From: Methylocystaceae bacterium
Lineage (GTDB): Bacteria > Pseudomonadota > Alphaproteobacteria > Rhodospirillales > Terasakiellaceae
Reading direction: 5' to 3'
DNA length: 46,993 bases
Assembly (NCBI GenBank): GCA_013373265.1
Contig: JABXIC010000002.1
Span: 1 to 46,993 of the forward strand
How positions within the stretch are numbered: position 1 is the first letter of the stretch; each line of letters opens with the position of its first letter. The position numbers were made by a program, and so were the translations under genes. This document shows positions 8,397 to 17,672 of the stretch, piece by piece. The notes beneath the pieces were generated by a model that did no database searches, was not told the DNA's origin, and saw nothing but the letters and a program-made list of their open reading frames with translations.

Positions 8397-8807
8397 ATGC
8401 CACTTAAGATAAACCTTAAAAAAGGTCAGAAAATCATACTGAATGGGGCGGTGATAGAAAATACGAACCCGCGTTCCATTAGTTTCGCCTTAATGAATGA
8501 AGCTTCGATATTACGTGATAGTGATGTTCTATCCGCAGAGGATGCTTGTACGCCAGCCAGTCGTATTTACTTTAATGTTCAATGTCTGTATCTTTTTCCT
8601 GATGATAAGGAAAAATATTCTCAAAATGTTAACCAGTTGCTGAAAGACTATGATGACGCAGCTGCTTCAGGGAAACCGATTACATATGCAATTCGTGATT
8701 TTCTACTGCAAGGTGAATATTATGCAGCACTGAGGCAGGCTCGAGAATTGATCGAACATGAAAGTAAGGTGTTAGGTAATGTACAAGAACCAGTTGCAGA
8801 GTTATGA
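8397..8807 (+). CDS. flbT: Flagellin mRNA regulator FlbT
   Basis: FlbT represses flagellin synthesis after transcription, coupling filament production to completion of the hook; in Caulobacter it acts on the 5' leader of the flagellin mRNA. The 136 residues start with the family pattern (MPLKINLKKGQKIILNGAVI, then ILRDSDVLSAEDACTPASR) and continue with the YLFPDD and LLQGEYYAALRQARELIEHE segments typical of FlbT. It overlaps flaF by 29 bases, which suggests translational coupling. The order flagellin-flbT-flaF and its location directly before the glycosylation genes support a filament-control module. Confidence 0.93.
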   Translation: MPLKINLKKGQKIILNGAVIENTNPRSISFALMNEASILRDSDVLSAEDACTPASRIYFNVQCLYLFPDDKEKYSQNVNQLLKDYDDAAASGKPITYAIRDFLLQGEYYAALRQARELIEHESKVLGNVQEPVAEL

Positions 8808-9231
8808 CAGGATGCCTGTGGAGGGTAACCCTACACAAAGTGAAGCTTGGGCTTTGCTTCAAGCTGCCTTGAAAATGCGTGATGCCGTTAGTAGCGGAGA
8901 AGAAGCTGAAATGAAAGCTGCGGTTCGTCTCAACTTAAGATTATGGACAATCTTTCAAGCAGATTTACTTTCTCCACAGTGCCAAGTTCCTGCTGAAATA
9001 CGCCAAAATATGCTTACACTGGCAAATTTTATTGATAAACGCTCAATTGATTTTATGAGCGAGCCTATCGCAAAAAATATCGACGTTCTTATTAATATAA
9101 ATAGAGAAATCGCTGGTGGTCTTCATGAGGGCGCTCGCAATAATCCGGTGCAAGAAGAAAATTCAGGTCCGCAAGAGGATGCAGAAGTTAGTTCAGCCCC
9201 TCCTGTAGATCTATCCGATTTAGAAGCCTAA
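8779..9231 (+). CDS. flaF: Flagellin assembly/export regulator FlaF
   Basis: FlaF is the positive partner of FlbT in alphaproteobacteria, needed for flagellin synthesis or secretion. The core (about residues 15-110) matches the family: SEAWALLQAALKMRDA, NLRLWTIFQADL, then NMLTLANFIDKRSIDFM and a final INREIAGGL. The last 30 residues are acidic and Pro/Ser-rich, beyond the usual end of about 115 residues. I use the ATG at 8779, inside flbT, because residues such as QLQSYDRM align with the usual FlaF N-terminus; an ATG at 8812 is the alternative. A ribosome-site-like AAGG lies upstream. Confidence 0.88.
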   Translation: MYKNQLQSYDRMPVEGNPTQSEAWALLQAALKMRDAVSSGEEAEMKAAVRLNLRLWTIFQADLLSPQCQVPAEIRQNMLTLANFIDKRSIDFMSEPIAKNIDVLININREIAGGLHEGARNNPVQEENSGPQEDAEVSSAPPVDLSDLEA

Positions 9232-9258
9232 TTTATGAATTTATATTGAGAGATAGGC

Positions 9259-11130
9259 ATGAGTAATATTGAAGCCTTGGTTCAATCGTCACAATGGGAC
9301 GATGTTGAAATTGTATTAGCAGAAAAAAGTGAGAGCGGACAACTGACGCCGCGAGACCTGTTTTTACGTTCATTGGCAGCGTTTGGAAAAGAGGAATATT
9401 TCAACGCGTATACGTTTGCATCACAAGCGTTTGAAATGAAAGAAGATATTGCGGAGCTAACGGAATTCCTGGCGGCACTTTGCGTTATTGTTGGGCTTGT
9501 AAAAGAATCATATTTTTATCGTAAAATGTTATCTTTTATGGAAAGAGATGACAGTCTATCTTCGATAATACCTGATGGGGTTATTCCTGATTATACAAAC
9601 TGCTTATCTAAAATTGAGGATAATCCTCTTTTAAGGCTTGGCATTAATTGTGAATTGCATTCTGAATGGGAAAAGGCAGAACATTGGTATCGTGAGCATT
9701 TAGCATTCTACCCACACGAGAAAAATGGGTATTATGCTATGATTCGATGCTTATTCAGCCAAGAGCGTTTTCGTGGCGCTTGCGATGTTTTAAAAGGTGC
9801 GCGGTCACTTTTTCCTGAAGATGCATCCTTTGCAAGTTTAATGGGGGATGCCTTAACCAATTTAGGTCGATTTGATGAGGCCGAGGCGTGCTATCGATGG
9901 GCAATTGAAAGCGCACCTTTTGATGAAAAAGTGCATGCACGCTTTATACGGGGAGTTTTGAAAAACCCGCGTCATACTTTTAACTATTGTCTTCAAGAAA
10001 TGAATTTGTGGATTGAACGGCATGTGCAAATGATTGATGGTGCTATGCCTCCTGCTGAGCTTGGAGATCGTCAATTTTTACGTGTTGGTTTTTTGATGTC
10101 AGGGGTTGATTGTACCCGGGTTGGTCCTGAAATTGGGAATGTCTTCAGTTGGCACGATCAAGACAAATTTCAATTTATCGGATATGGCGATGGGGATATT
10201 AGTAACCCTGTAAATAGATATTATAAAACTGCATTTTCTCAATGGCGTAATGTGTCGGAAACAGATGCCATGACATTGCGTAATATGGTTGTGGCAGATG
10301 GCATAGACATTCTGATTGATATGGGAGGGGTTTCTTCTACAGAGAATATGCGTTGTTTCGGCTCTCGTCTCGCACCGGTACAAATGCTTTGGGCTGAGTC
10401 TAATATATCTGCCGTATTGCCAGAGATTGATTTTGTTGTTTCAGACCGTTGCCAAGAAAAATTAAAGAGTAAGCATTTACAATCGAAAAGTTCGGTGACT
10501 TTTTCTGCTCACAGAAAAGTACTTGAAAATGAAATTGTGCGCGATGATGATGTTTTTTACTTTGTTGCGGATGCCTCATTTACAGAACTAAGTTGCGATA
10601 CAATCAGTCTGTGGGCAAGAGTTTTGGTCGCAAACCCTGAGACGAAGCTGTTGTTACGAAGCCACGACTTTTTTGCAGAAGACAATAGCCGTGCACTTAT
10701 TGAGTTGTTTGGTGTGTTTGGTATTGCACATCGAATTGAACTTGTTCAAGAAAGTGATCGACGTGCTTTCTTTGCACAAGGTGATGTTGCCTTATTGCCT
10801 GCTCAAGGTGATGCTGGCGAAGTGGTCCTGGATGCTTTGGTTATGGGGGTTCCCATTTTATCCTGTACTGAAAAAGATGTTCATTTAAAAGCGAGCACGG
10901 ATGTTTTATTGGCACTTGATGGTACGGAAAAGATGGTGTTTGACACGGTACAAGCCTTTGTTGAAGGGACGAGTGAATGGGTTGCCAATGCTGATGAACG
11001 TCAAAAACTAAAAGAAGAGCTGAGTCAAACCTTGGACGGATCGGCCTTTTTCAATGCGCAAAATAGAATGTCTGATTTTGAGGAAATGCTACAAGATGCA
11101 TGGAAACTCAAATGTATGAATAAGGTTTAA
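9259..11130 (+). CDS. TPR-containing, OGT/SPINDLY-like (GT41) glycosyltransferase
   Basis: A 623-residue protein with an N-terminal helical TPR-like superhelix (about 1-245; clear repeat near ASLMGDALTNLGRFDEAEAC) and a C-terminal GT-B-like region related to O-GlcNAc transferase (GT41). OGT-type landmarks are RQFLRVGFLMS at about 275, a DILIDMGG segment followed by LAPVQMLWAE near 350-380, DFVVSDR, and GEVVLDALVMGVPILS near 525. The catalytic-loop segment is divergent: the usual GYT/GHT is replaced by GGV. In Caulobacter, FlbA is a related TPR protein linked to flagellin modification. It lies 27 bases after flaF and 2 bases before maf. It probably takes part in flagellin glycosylation as a transferase or a substrate-presenting partner. 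Confidence 0.75.
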   Translation: MSNIEALVQSSQWDDVEIVLAEKSESGQLTPRDLFLRSLAAFGKEEYFNAYTFASQAFEMKEDIAELTEFLAALCVIVGLVKESYFYRKMLSFMERDDSLSSIIPDGVIPDYTNCLSKIEDNPLLRLGINCELHSEWEKAEHWYREHLAFYPHEKNGYYAMIRCLFSQERFRGACDVLKGARSLFPEDASFASLMGDALTNLGRFDEAEACYRWAIESAPFDEKVHARFIRGVLKNPRHTFNYCLQEMNLWIERHVQMIDGAMPPAELGDRQFLRVGFLMSGVDCTRVGPEIGNVFSWHDQDKFQFIGYGDGDISNPVNRYYKTAFSQWRNVSETDAMTLRNMVVADGIDILIDMGGVSSTENMRCFGSRLAPVQMLWAESNISAVLPEIDFVVSDRCQEKLKSKHLQSKSSVTFSAHRKVLENEIVRDDDVFYFVADASFTELSCDTISLWARVLVANPETKLLLRSHDFFAEDNSRALIELFGVFGIAHRIELVQESDRRAFFAQGDVALLPAQGDAGEVVLDALVMGVPILSCTEKDVHLKASTDVLLALDGTEKMVFDTVQAFVEGTSEWVANADERQKLKEELSQTLDGSAFFNAQNRMSDFEEMLQDAWKLKCMNKV

Positions 11131-11132
11131 AA

Positions 11133-13139
11133 ATGCAAGAAGAAAGTGTCTTGGACTCAGGCGTTGATTTTTTGAGAGAGAAAAACTTATCGTTTTTTAG
11201 ACAACTCAATCCTGATTTATATAAGAGAATTGAGGCACATGGTGAAACAGTATCCGAAATCTCTTATTCGGATGGAAAACCTGATAATGTTCTGATCAAT
11301 GGGACACCTCTATATGGTGGGTCAAGCAAGACGTTTTGCGAGAAGCAACTGGCTGATTTTTGGAAAAATCCGGAGCGGGTTATTTTTGCAGACACCCGTC
11401 ATTGCAATCCAAGTCCGGTATCTCAGGGGATGATGGAAAAAGCGAATGAAAGGTTTTTTCATCAGAATGAAAAATTTGCTTTGCAAAAAGCGCCCCTCGT
11501 TGATGTGGGGTTTTGTTTTCTCTTTGGCTTTGGGTTAGGGGAATGTCTCCCAGAATTGATTGAAAAAACAGTTGCAAGAAATATTTTTATTCTCGAACCA
11601 ATCTTTGAGTTCTTTATTCAATCTTTGTTGATTTTGGACTGGGAAGATTTATATGAACGCTCAGAACAAAACGGTATAACACTTCATTTCTTCTTTGAAG
11701 ACAAGCCCATGGTTGCGGTTGAAGCCATGGAAACAAAAATATTGGATATTGGAAACACTTTTATAGATGGAACTTATTTCCTGATTCATTACCCATCTTG
11801 GGAAATCCAAGAAGCATACAAACTTTTTAGAGAACGCTTCAAAAGTTATTATAATTCATCAGGCTTTTTTGAAGATGAACTCATTATGATGCGTAACAGT
11901 TACGTAAACTTATCGTTTACAGATTTTAGATTAATTAAACGAAAGCCTTACCTGAACCAAGATTATCCTGTCTTTGTCTTGGCGGCAGGACCATCGCTTG
12001 AATTTGATCTGGAAAATATTAAAAAAATAAGAGATCAAATCATTCTCGTTTCCAGTGGCACGACAATTCATATTCTGTTGAAAGAAGGGTTGAGGCCTGA
12101 TTTCCATGCTGAACTTGAAAACGTGGAAGCTGTTTATACCTTATTGGAACCGAAACATAAACAATATGGTTTTGAAGGGATTACATTGTTAGGGAGTTCT
12201 ACACTCGATCCTAAGGTGGCCCCCTTATTTGATGAAGTCTATTATTTTGCGCGTGGTGTTGTAAGCCCTACAACTGTCTTTTTAAAAGACATTGGGCCAC
12301 TCGCCGAAGCGGCGCCGATGGCAGCCAATACGGCTGTTTCTACGATTGCGATGCTTGGATTTCGTAATATTTATTTAGTAGGTGTAGATTGTGGACGATA
12401 CCTCGGTGCGAAACATCATGCTTCCGGTTCGATATATGAAGAAACTGGTGTTTTCGATGGTATCGAAAAAAATATGGATTTCAGCATTAAAGTGCCTGGA
12501 AATTTTGGTGGTGAAGTTTCGACGACAATTTTCTTGGATATGTCTCGGCGGTTAATTACATCTATTGCGCGACGTTTGGATATTAATTTATTTAACTGTA
12601 GTCATGGTGCGCGCATTGATTTGGCTAAACCTATTTCATCAGGTGCTATTAAGTTATCCAATCCTGAAAACCAACAATCGCATATTAAGCAAACTTTGAG
12701 AGATCAATCTAAGCTCTATCGTAACGGTGAGTTCATAGATCATGCCGCTTTGCAAAAAAACGTAGATAATATTCCCTTATTTAAAAGTAGGCTCGCAAAT
12801 CTGATAGAAAAAATGCGCGACGCAAAGGCTTCGTTCTATGATTTTGATCAAGCCTTTGAGGCTTTCTGGGATGATAACTTTGATGATCTATCTGGCTTGC
12901 TGGTTATTATGAGTGGTTCTTTTTCTTCTATGATACGCTTAGGTGCTTTTATGGGGGTTCGTATCATTGATCAAAAGGGGCTGAATGAATTTTGGCAAGT
13001 ATTCTTGGGTTGTTTTGAGGAGCAATCTATTTGGATGGTCGATCAGCTTTATGATTTTTATTCAGAAATGGTAGCAGGGAAGAAGGATATCTCTATACCT
13101 GAATCTTATGTTTTGAGCTCATTGGAAACAAATACATAA
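11133..13139 (+). CDS. maf: Maf-type motility accessory factor, flagellin nonulosonic-acid glycosyltransferase
   Basis: Maf proteins (MAF_flag10/DUF115) transfer pseudaminic or legionaminic acid to Ser/Thr of flagellin before export. The 668 residues include the central domain (about 275-470) with the nucleotide-binding signature YPVFVLAAGPSLEFDLENI, the SSGTTIHILLKEGLRPDFHA block, and MAANTAVSTIAMLGFRNIYL followed by VGVDCGRY. N- and C-terminal helical regions match the family length of 600-700. It follows the TPR glycosyltransferase directly and precedes pseB. Together with pseI, pseG and pseF in the opposite array, this makes a CMP-pseudaminic-acid donor the most likely substrate. Only one maf gene is present in the window. 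Confidence 0.93.
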   Translation: MQEESVLDSGVDFLREKNLSFFRQLNPDLYKRIEAHGETVSEISYSDGKPDNVLINGTPLYGGSSKTFCEKQLADFWKNPERVIFADTRHCNPSPVSQGMMEKANERFFHQNEKFALQKAPLVDVGFCFLFGFGLGECLPELIEKTVARNIFILEPIFEFFIQSLLILDWEDLYERSEQNGITLHFFFEDKPMVAVEAMETKILDIGNTFIDGTYFLIHYPSWEIQEAYKLFRERFKSYYNSSGFFEDELIMMRNSYVNLSFTDFRLIKRKPYLNQDYPVFVLAAGPSLEFDLENIKKIRDQIILVSSGTTIHILLKEGLRPDFHAELENVEAVYTLLEPKHKQYGFEGITLLGSSTLDPKVAPLFDEVYYFARGVVSPTTVFLKDIGPLAEAAPMAANTAVSTIAMLGFRNIYLVGVDCGRYLGAKHHASGSIYEETGVFDGIEKNMDFSIKVPGNFGGEVSTTIFLDMSRRLITSIARRLDINLFNCSHGARIDLAKPISSGAIKLSNPENQQSHIKQTLRDQSKLYRNGEFIDHAALQKNVDNIPLFKSRLANLIEKMRDAKASFYDFDQAFEAFWDDNFDDLSGLLVIMSGSFSSMIRLGAFMGVRIIDQKGLNEFWQVFLGCFEEQSIWMVDQLYDFYSEMVAGKKDISIPESYVLSSLETNT

Positions 13140-13159
13140 TAATCCTGAAAACGGAGGAA

Positions 13160-14194
13160 ATAAATGCGACAGTTAAGGGTAATTTTTCGGTTTTTAATGG
13201 CGCTTCTGTTGTCGTCACCGGGGGGACGGGGTCTTTTGGGAATGCATTTGTTGAGGCTTTACTCGTGAATGCCAATCCCAAGCGTCTTATTGTGTATTCA
13301 CGTGATGAATTAAAACAATATGAGATGGAACAAAAGTTTGCTAAGTATAAGAATGCTAGTGCTCTACGTTTCTTTATTGGCGATGTACGTGATGTTGACC
13401 GTCTTAAACTGGCTTTCCGTAAAGTCGATTATGTTGTGCATGCAGCTGCACTAAAACAAGTTCCTGCAGCAGAATACAACCCGACAGAATGTATTCGCAC
13501 GAATATTATGGGGGCAGAAAATGTGGTTCGGGCTGCGATTGAATGTGATGTTGAACGGGTCGTGGCTCTTTCTACAGATAAAGCGGCAAACCCTATAAAC
13601 CTCTATGGAGCAACAAAGTTAGCTTCAGATAAAGTCTTTGTGGCGGCAAATAACCTGTCTGGCGGGGAGGGGACACGATTTTCAATCGTTCGTTATGGGA
13701 ATGTCGTCGGGTCCCGGGGGAGTGTAATTCCTTTTTTTCAAAAACTGGCATCCCAAGGGGTTAAAGAATTTCCCATTACGGATATGGAAATGACAAGGTT
13801 TTGGATTACACTTTCGCAAAGTGTGAATTTAGTGGTGCAAATCTTTAATTCTATGACAGGCGGCGAGATTATTGTTCCCAAGATTCCAAGTATGAAAATA
13901 ACAGACCTTGCAACTACGTTTGTTCCAGATGCAAGCTTTAAAGAGATCGGAATACGTCCTGGTGAGAAATTACATGAAATTATGATTTCTTTAGACGATG
14001 CACGACAAACCATTGAGATGGAAGATTATTATGTCATTAAGCCTACTTTTGTTTTTTGGAACAAAATAGGGGGGAGCGCTTATGAAAATGGAAAGCCTGT
14101 GGTTAAGGGGTTCCAATATTCAAGTGATTTAAATACGGAATGGCTGGATGGTTCTGGTTTGATGAAGATGATCAAGAAAAGTGAAGTTTTCTAA
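13160..14194 (+). CDS. pseB: UDP-N-acetylglucosamine 4,6-dehydratase (inverting) PseB; start codon abnormal
   Basis: First enzyme of pseudaminic acid synthesis, making the 4-keto-L-altro sugar from UDP-GlcNAc. The frame encodes the NAD motif VVVTGGTGSFG (13213-13245), HAAALKQVPAAEYNP, STDKAANPINLYGATK (catalytic YxxxK), RYGNVVGSRGSVIPFF and GIRPGEKLHE, all typical of PseB. The problem is the start. The first standard start in frame is GTG at 13265, which would remove the NAD-binding motif. No ATG, GTG or TTG exists in this frame between the stop at 13100 and 13265. An ATA at 13160 would give INATVKGNF. The properly spaced ATG at 13164 (six bases after GGAGG) is one base out of frame; one extra T in the T5 run near 13181 would join them. 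Either a frameshift or sequencing error, or a non-standard start. I give the extent from the ATA. Confidence 0.85.
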   Translation: MNATVKGNFSVFNGASVVVTGGTGSFGNAFVEALLVNANPKRLIVYSRDELKQYEMEQKFAKYKNASALRFFIGDVRDVDRLKLAFRKVDYVVHAAALKQVPAAEYNPTECIRTNIMGAENVVRAAIECDVERVVALSTDKAANPINLYGATKLASDKVFVAANNLSGGEGTRFSIVRYGNVVGSRGSVIPFFQKLASQGVKEFPITDMEMTRFWITLSQSVNLVVQIFNSMTGGEIIVPKIPSMKITDLATTFVPDASFKEIGIRPGEKLHEIMISLDDARQTIEMEDYYVIKPTFVFWNKIGGSAYENGKPVVKGFQYSSDLNTEWLDGSGLMKMIKKSEVF

Positions 14195-14271
14195 GGCCCG
14201 TATGTTTATCATTTGGCAAGAAACGTCACTTTGTGACTCGAATCATTAATGAGAAGATAGTAGCTCCTAGC

Positions 14272-15270
14272 ATGCAAAATAACTTGCGACTTTCTATTGT
14301 TGTACCAACCTATAATCGTGCCGAACATCTTGATTTTTTTTTAAAAACTCATATCCCTGTGGTGCGGAAATATAATATTCAGATTTGTATTTCTGACAAT
14401 GCGTCAACAGATCATACCTCTGATGTGATCCAGAAATGGACCAAAATTTACCCCCATATTAAATATTCAACTCAAGTTGAAACAATTCATGTTGATGGAA
14501 ATGTTCAAGCGGCATTACAACTCTCTGAAACAGAATATACATGGCTGATGGGTGATTCATATGAAATCCCCGCATTCTCGTTAGATATTCTTATGAGTAG
14601 CTTGCCGGATGGTGATGACTATTATGATTTTATTGTGCTGAATTTAGTAGGTCGGTTAAAAGAAATTGAAGAGAGAATTTATACTGATCACAATGAGGTG
14701 TTAAAAGATATTGGGTGGATGATGACTTGTATAAGTTGTTCTATATATCACAAAAGATCTATCCAAAAACTGGCATTTGGTAAGTATAAAGAGACTGAAT
14801 TTGGTCATTTGGGAATGATTCTTGATTACTTATCTTCTGAAAAATTTAAACTCTTGTGGGCGCAAAAAGTAGCGGTTGTTACTTTGAAAACACCTGTGCG
14901 GAAAGCGGGGTGGGGGCCTTATTTCTTATCAAATATATTTGTTAAGTGGCCTCAATTGATTGACTGTTTACCCGACTCTTACACAGCTGAGAGCAAAAAA
15001 AAACTCCTTCGTTCATTTCCGGTTAAAGCTAAATTACTTGGTTGGAGAAATATTTTAGCGGTACGTTCTCAGGGAGTTTTAAATAGAGAACAGTATGACC
15101 AGTATAAAAACTGTTTTGACAGAGTTGCCCCAAGTTATTTTAGATATTATGCGTTTTTGTTAACTTATATACCGCAAGACATATGCCGTTTTGCTGTTTT
15201 GATTATTGAATGGTGTCGGCGGAAGAGCTTTCAACTGAAGAAACGCATTCATCCTAATTCAATAATTTAA
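14272..15270 (+). CDS. Family 2 glycosyltransferase
   Basis: GT-A fold glycosyltransferase. The N-terminus has the family signature RLSIVVPTYNRAEHL, then CISDNASTDHTSDVI and the DxD-like region near LMGDSYEI, where the canonical DDD is reduced to GDS. The C-terminal half has no recognised domain; the final 40 residues are aromatic then basic (YYAFLLTYIPQDICRFAVLI, then KKRIHPNSII) and may contact the membrane. The start is uncertain: the ATG at 14272 fits family N-termini, and a GTG at 14233 in the same frame would add 13 residues. It is the last gene of the plus-strand arm and converges with the Nudix gene, 36 bases away. Base use is AT-rich like the opposing array. Sugar and acceptor are unknown. 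Confidence 0.8.
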   Translation: MQNNLRLSIVVPTYNRAEHLDFFLKTHIPVVRKYNIQICISDNASTDHTSDVIQKWTKIYPHIKYSTQVETIHVDGNVQAALQLSETEYTWLMGDSYEIPAFSLDILMSSLPDGDDYYDFIVLNLVGRLKEIEERIYTDHNEVLKDIGWMMTCISCSIYHKRSIQKLAFGKYKETEFGHLGMILDYLSSEKFKLLWAQKVAVVTLKTPVRKAGWGPYFLSNIFVKWPQLIDCLPDSYTAESKKKLLRSFPVKAKLLGWRNILAVRSQGVLNREQYDQYKNCFDRVAPSYFRYYAFLLTYIPQDICRFAVLIIEWCRRKSFQLKKRIHPNSII

Positions 15271-15306
15271 ATACGTTTTGGCATCATTGATTAGCGAGTT
15301 ACGAAT

Positions 15307-15825
15307 TCAGGACCTGGGCGCCTTGAAAAGGTCACTATAAATTTCTTTTTGGACATCTAAAAAATCATCTGGCATCTGGCTATGCCATGCCCATTGATCG
15401 TTTTGTGGGTGTTCTGGGTTGAATTTATTTTGACTATCAAGTTCAGATGTAAGTTTGCAGTTAAAGAGAAGTGAAATAAAGTGTCCTCTGGTATTACGTG
15501 TTTCGTTGATGGTAGAGCTGATCATAAGAGGGGTATTATGATGAGTCAGTGTTGCATTTAGTTCTTTCTTCGCAACAGCGTGGATGCGTGTCTCAAATTT
15601 TTCTTTGAACCGCACTATACCGCCTGGAATATGCCAGCCTGAGCCATAAAATTGATCAGAACGCCAAGTCAGTAAAATGTTGTCTTCATCATTTTTAATG
15701 AGAAGGTCAACATTCACAAGTGGTGTTAATTCGCTAACTAGTAAAAATATATCTTCTTTTAATCCTAGGTTAGGGCTTATTGCTTGGCCTTTAATTGTTG
15801 TTATCGCTTCATTTAAGTTAGGCAT
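15307..15825 (-). CDS. Nudix hydrolase, GDP-mannose mannosyl hydrolase-like
   Basis: Nudix-fold protein of about 172 residues. The region VDLLIKNDEDNILLTWRSDQ, then GSGWHIPGGIVRFKEKFE and KKELNATL, follows the GDP-mannose mannosyl hydrolase (Gmm) pattern, in which the RE..EE part of the usual Nudix box is altered; here too it is AV..KE. Such enzymes cleave GDP-sugars and are common at the edges of surface-sugar clusters. The ATG at 15825 overlaps the end of the radical SAM gene by 8 bases; a longer frame from 15876 overlaps it by 59 bases and is less likely. It is the last gene of the minus-strand array. No GDP-sugar synthesis genes are in the window, so its true substrate is open. Confidence 0.8.
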   Translation of the reverse strand: MPNLNEAITTIKGQAISPNLGLKEDIFLLVSELTPLVNVDLLIKNDEDNILLTWRSDQFYGSGWHIPGGIVRFKEKFETRIHAVAKKELNATLTHHNTPLMISSTINETRNTRGHFISLLFNCKLTSELDSQNKFNPEHPQNDQWAWHSQMPDDFLDVQKEIYSDLFKAPRS

Positions 15826-17524
15826 AATGTCGTTCCAATTGAGGGAGTTCTCTTGCACGGATAACAGAGTTTTCATCGTGAGGTGTTAAGTTAAAACGAT
15901 CAAAGTGTTTTCTCCAAACAGGGTCGTTTTCATATGATGCAATTGCATTAGTTAGATATTGCTTAGCGATGTCGTGATGACCTAATCGTTTATGACAGAT
16001 ACTTGCATAAAAATATGCAATCCCATGATCTTCCTTAGCTCGTATGGCGGTTTCAAAACCGATTAGGGCAAGTGCATATTCTTCAAGTATAAAATCAGTA
16101 TTATGGATGAAATTGACATCTAAATTGATATCATAGGTAATCATTTGAATGTATTGAGCGCTGAAGTCTTCAGTTTCAACGACGGCCTTTCTAAAATCAC
16201 ATCCGATATCTGCAGAGTTGATGTAGTTTTTTTCAATACAGATATCATGCATTTCGGCCCCAACAAGAGGCGTAGCAACTGAAAGAATTTTCCAGTTTGC
16301 GTTGAGCTTTCTTAAGAATAGACGTGTATCTTCGATGTCATCCTTTGTTTCACCGGGCATCCCAATTAAAATGTTAACGTTGGTATAGATATCGAGGTCT
16401 CGACAATCATTTGCAACGCGCTCAGCAATTTCGAGCTTTAAAGGTTTACGCATGATTTCTTTAAGGACGCGAGCACTGCCAGATTCAACAGGTAAAACTA
16501 ATTGATCAGCCCCTGCATTCTTGAATGCAATTAACATATCTCTGTCTAATGAAAACAAAGTTAGACCATTTTGGAAAACGGCTTTGACTTGAAGTTCTGA
16601 AACGTAATTTGCAATGGCTTTAGCTCTTGTCGTATCAGCCATAAAATGATCATCTTGGAATACGAAAATTTTTGCATCATATGTATCTTTTAAGCGTTTT
16701 AAATCCTCGCGCACACGTTCCATACTATAATAGCGCATGGTGCGGCCATGTACCTTATGAGAGGCACAAAAAGTACATCTGAAAGGGCACCCCCTGGAAG
16801 TCATAATATGAAAATTATCAATTTTATCTTTGATTGACCCATAGGCCATGATGGCAGGGTTTGCACCATACTTTTCCATTTTGCACATGTCATAATCATA
16901 AAATGGAATGACGTCTAAATCTTCAATGAAGTCATGAGAGAACATGTATTTTTCATCAATTTTCTTTTGGGTGATCCAACTTGGATGAGAATTAATAAGT
17001 TCTTCATGGTCATCAGCATCAATTAAAGCTGTAAAGGGAAGCTCTCCTTCGCCATAACATAATGCATCAAATGCACTGGATGCTTTGAATAAATGTTCAT
17101 ACATGCTTGTTGGAACACTTCCTCCCGCAAGAATTAAAGAGTCGGGGAAGTATTTTCTACAACTGGCTGCGATATCTAAAATATTGAAATATGAAGAAGA
17201 AAAAAGTGCTGAAAGCGCAATGATGTCGGGTTTTATATGCAGGTTATTTTGGAAGAAGTCTGCATAATATTCAGTTGGAGTTGCGAAATCATATGTGTCG
17301 ATTTCGTTTAACTCGATGTTGAAATCGATTAAGTGTGTTTCAATATTTTTTTTGCAATATTTTTTCATATAGGCACTTAAGGAGAGTGCACCTAAAGGCA
17401 TGTCGGTGACAAGACTGCCATAAAATTTGCCGTCTTTTTTTCTTATCTGTTTTGCATTTGTTAATGGGTTTAAAAAATCTTCAAATGAGAGATGGGGGGG
17501 AATAATAAATAATATTTTTGTCAT
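15818..17524 (-). CDS. B12-binding-type radical SAM protein with C-terminal TPR-like tail
   Basis: Domains in order: N-terminal Rossmann-like cobalamin-binding-type domain (about 1-190, starting KILFIIPPHL and including ALSALFSSSYFNI and LILAGGSVPTSMYEH with CYGEGELPF); a radical SAM barrel with the cluster motif CPFRCTFC (about 245-252) followed by VFQDDHFM and LPVESGSARVLKEIMRKPL; and a C-terminal helical region (about 470-555) resembling a TPR pair (AYFYASICHKRLGHHDIAKQ). As usual in this class, no DxHxxG cobalamin-ligating motif is seen. Relatives methylate unreactive carbons or catalyse other radical steps; the substrate cannot be told here. It follows the FkbM gene after 148 bases and overlaps the Nudix gene by 8 bases. 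A sugar- or lipid-modifying role is inferred from context. Confidence 0.82.
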   Translation of the reverse strand: MTKILFIIPPHLSFEDFLNPLTNAKQIRKKDGKFYGSLVTDMPLGALSLSAYMKKYCKKNIETHLIDFNIELNEIDTYDFATPTEYYADFFQNNLHIKPDIIALSALFSSSYFNILDIAASCRKYFPDSLILAGGSVPTSMYEHLFKASSAFDALCYGEGELPFTALIDADDHEELINSHPSWITQKKIDEKYMFSHDFIEDLDVIPFYDYDMCKMEKYGANPAIMAYGSIKDKIDNFHIMTSRGCPFRCTFCASHKVHGRTMRYYSMERVREDLKRLKDTYDAKIFVFQDDHFMADTTRAKAIANYVSELQVKAVFQNGLTLFSLDRDMLIAFKNAGADQLVLPVESGSARVLKEIMRKPLKLEIAERVANDCRDLDIYTNVNILIGMPGETKDDIEDTRLFLRKLNANWKILSVATPLVGAEMHDICIEKNYINSADIGCDFRKAVVETEDFSAQYIQMITYDINLDVNFIHNTDFILEEYALALIGFETAIRAKEDHGIAYFYASICHKRLGHHDIAKQYLTNAIASYENDPVWRKHFDRFNLTPHDENSVIRARELPQLERHYA

Positions 17525-17672
17525 TTCAGATCCTTTACTGATATCGGGTATTTCGACGATTATATTTCTAGAAACAATATTTTAATTAGCAAAAGTCTTC
17601 TCGAATTTTCTGTAAAGCTGAGTGTTTCTTTATAAAATATGGTGCGTCAAAATGGATTTACAGTTTTTCATT

